Shown here one piece after another: positions 63,061-64,000 of a DNA stretch of 64,000 bases. The DNA lies in NCBI GenBank assembly GCA_963834715.1, contig CAWIDE010000014.1:62001-126000 (forward strand), read 5' to 3'. The stretch comes from CAVSUZ01 sp963834715. GTDB taxonomy: Bacteria; Pseudomonadota; Alphaproteobacteria; Acetobacterales; Acetobacteraceae. The position numbers and the translations under genes were made by a program. The first letter of the stretch is position 1. Every line of letters starts with the position of its first letter. The notes beneath the pieces were generated by a model. It saw only the letters and a program-made list of their open reading frames with translations, did not search any database and was not told the DNA's origin.

Positions 63061-63630
63061 CTAACCAATCTCAGCTTGCAAGGACAATGTGACGTGAACG
63101 ACATCACCATCGTGCCGCAGCGCCATCCGCAGCCCGCTGTTTCTGAACACTGCGAGCATCGGAAGGTTGCTCGCGAGCACGTCAGCCTCAAGGCTCTTCA
63201 GCTTGTTCTTCCGGGCAACCTGGACGATGTGCCGCATCAGAAGACTAGCGACCCCACGCCCCTGGTAATTATCCTCCACTGTGAAAGCCAGCTCGGCACT
63301 GTGGGGCTGTAGTGCAGTCGTCGTGGAGAAATAGCTAGCGCCGCCAATAACCACCTCTTCCTCCGCCGATCCGATCGTAACTAAAAGGGCGACGTCACGT
63401 CTGAAATCCGCATCAGTAATTCGTTTAAGCTCAACATCGCTGACGTCAGACTTGTAGCCAAAAAAGCGAGTATAAACCGTTTCTTGCCTAAGCTTTCTGA
63501 AGGCTTGCAAGATTTTGGAGCCATCGTCCGAGCGGGCTGCTCTCAGGGTAACTGGGGCGCCATCTCTGAGGACCTCGTCAAACACATAGCTTTGCTTGTC
63601 CAGCATATTTCGACCCGGCTCAGGCGTCAC
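63061..63630 (-). CDS. GNAT-family N-acetyltransferase
   Basis: This 189-aa protein is read from 63630; an alternative ATG at 63606 would remove eight residues. The GNAT fold is visible in RAARSDDGSKILQAFRKLRQ, the beta strand SAELAFTVEDNYQGRGVASL (acetyl-CoA loop QGRGVA) and LEADVLASNLPMLAVFRNSG. It resembles the GNAT domain found at the end of acyl-CoA synthetase/Pat-type lysine acetyltransferases, but stands alone. The substrate is unknown. Confidence 0.82.
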   Translation of the reverse strand: MTPEPGRNMLDKQSYVFDEVLRDGAPVTLRAARSDDGSKILQAFRKLRQETVYTRFFGYKSDVSDVELKRITDADFRRDVALLVTIGSAEEEVVIGGASYFSTTTALQPHSAELAFTVEDNYQGRGVASLLMRHIVQVARKNKLKSLEADVLASNLPMLAVFRNSGLRMALRHDGDVVHVTLSLQAEIG

Positions 63631-63662
63631 GTCTGGAGTAAACCAGATGACTTACCATCCCG

Positions 63663-64000
63663 TCAACGTGAGAAAACTGCACTGAGCTGGGGCCGAAGCG
63701 GACGTCGTGTTGCCCGTGTGCCTGCACGAGGTCGCGGCAGGTATGCTTCAATCAAATAGCGCAAGCGGCGGCGCGATGGGTTTTCAACGAATCGATGTAC
63801 CAGGAAAGTCCCGAGCGCCAGCGTTCCGAGATATGCAACCGCAACGACGGCGTTCTGTACCGGTTGATCAGGCCGGAAGTAATGCTCGAGCACGCGTGCG
63901 CCCTTCTGGACAGGTGCCTGCATCATATAGAGTGTGTAACTGGCTTCTCCGATTGCGAGCATTGGTAGCCAGGTGAGCAGGCGCGCGATGATGGTGGGCG
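63663..64000 (-). CDS. Acyltransferase-3 family membrane protein, C-terminal part only (cut by the window end)
   Basis: The frame is open to base 64000 and ends at 63663. It reads LLTWLPMLAIGEASYTLYMM, then AVAYLGTLALGTFLVHRFVE and NPSRRRLRYLIEAYL. The GEASYTLYMMQAPV block and the VHRFVENPSRR ending are typical of the last two helices of acyltransferase-3 (OafA/NodX-like) O-acyltransferases. These decorate lipopolysaccharide, peptidoglycan or exopolysaccharide. Most of the protein lies outside the window. Confidence 0.78.
   Translation of the reverse strand, partial: PTIIARLLTWLPMLAIGEASYTLYMMQAPVQKGARVLEHYFRPDQPVQNAVVAVAYLGTLALGTFLVHRFVENPSRRRLRYLIEAYLPRPRAGTRATRRPLRPQLSAVFSR

Overview
This 64 kb window is high-GC alphaproteobacterial DNA, most likely from the Rhodospirillales/Acetobacteraceae. 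The grounds are the GNAT-Nudix fusion gene, the cyoABCD quinol oxidase, an IS1380-family element (a family first described in Acetobacter), the apbC/hflK/hflC/degP neighbourhood and the codon bias. No rRNA, tRNA or CRISPR array was recognised. Species identity is inference.

Layout. 1-5.3 kb: end of a Gfo/Idh oxidoreductase, a twice-frameshifted kup, and a drug-efflux MFS gene coupled to an FAD monooxygenase. 5.5-9.5 kb: a receiver-domain remnant, an orphan TAXI solute-binding protein, and a divergent secreted repeat/Sel1 protein. 9.5-15 kb: a minus-strand hydrolase operon (PIG-L deacetylase, M20 amidohydrolase, amidohydrolase), then an M23-like protein, the GNAT-Nudix fusion and a CinA-type protein. 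15-21.7 kb: accessory and decaying DNA with a broken lysR/glcG-like/MFS locus, a PPOX protein, an alkyltransferase-like protein and a complete but frameshifted IS1380 element. 21.7-29 kb: PPK2, TMEM175-like channel (frameshifted), DinB, solitary Rieske petA, LysR, cupin, aquaporin, PqiA. 29.2-33.3 kb: cyoABCD. 34-39 kb: apbC, then hflK-hflC-degP. 39-46.3 kb: envelope genes, a DUF6600 protein, and dadA with an Asp/Glu-racemase-type gene. 46.3-53.5 kb: a minus-strand operon (unknown protein, PPK2, small ORF, DUF3141, pta, fabI, ackA) and a divergent CBS gene, with an FNR/FixK-like box between them. 53.5-59.4 kb: RND efflux operon (adaptor, internally deleted pump, DUF3300, DUF2950). 59.7-64 kb: IS3-family element, two AraC-type regulators, GNAT, and a partial acyltransferase.

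Working together. The 46-53 kb block is the most interesting system. It combines Pta-AckA substrate-level ATP synthesis, a polyphosphate kinase and a FabI-type reductase with a DUF3141 protein whose Cys-Asp-His arrangement resembles polyhydroxyalkanoate synthases. An FNR/FixK-like site lies at a plausible distance upstream. It reads as a low-oxygen or phosphate/energy-stress module; this role is inferred.

Quality warning. At least ten genes carry single-base frameshifts, most of them one extra base, and three genes also carry internal deletions. Some of these may be assembly errors and others real decay. They are annotated as pseudogenes with the repaired reading described.
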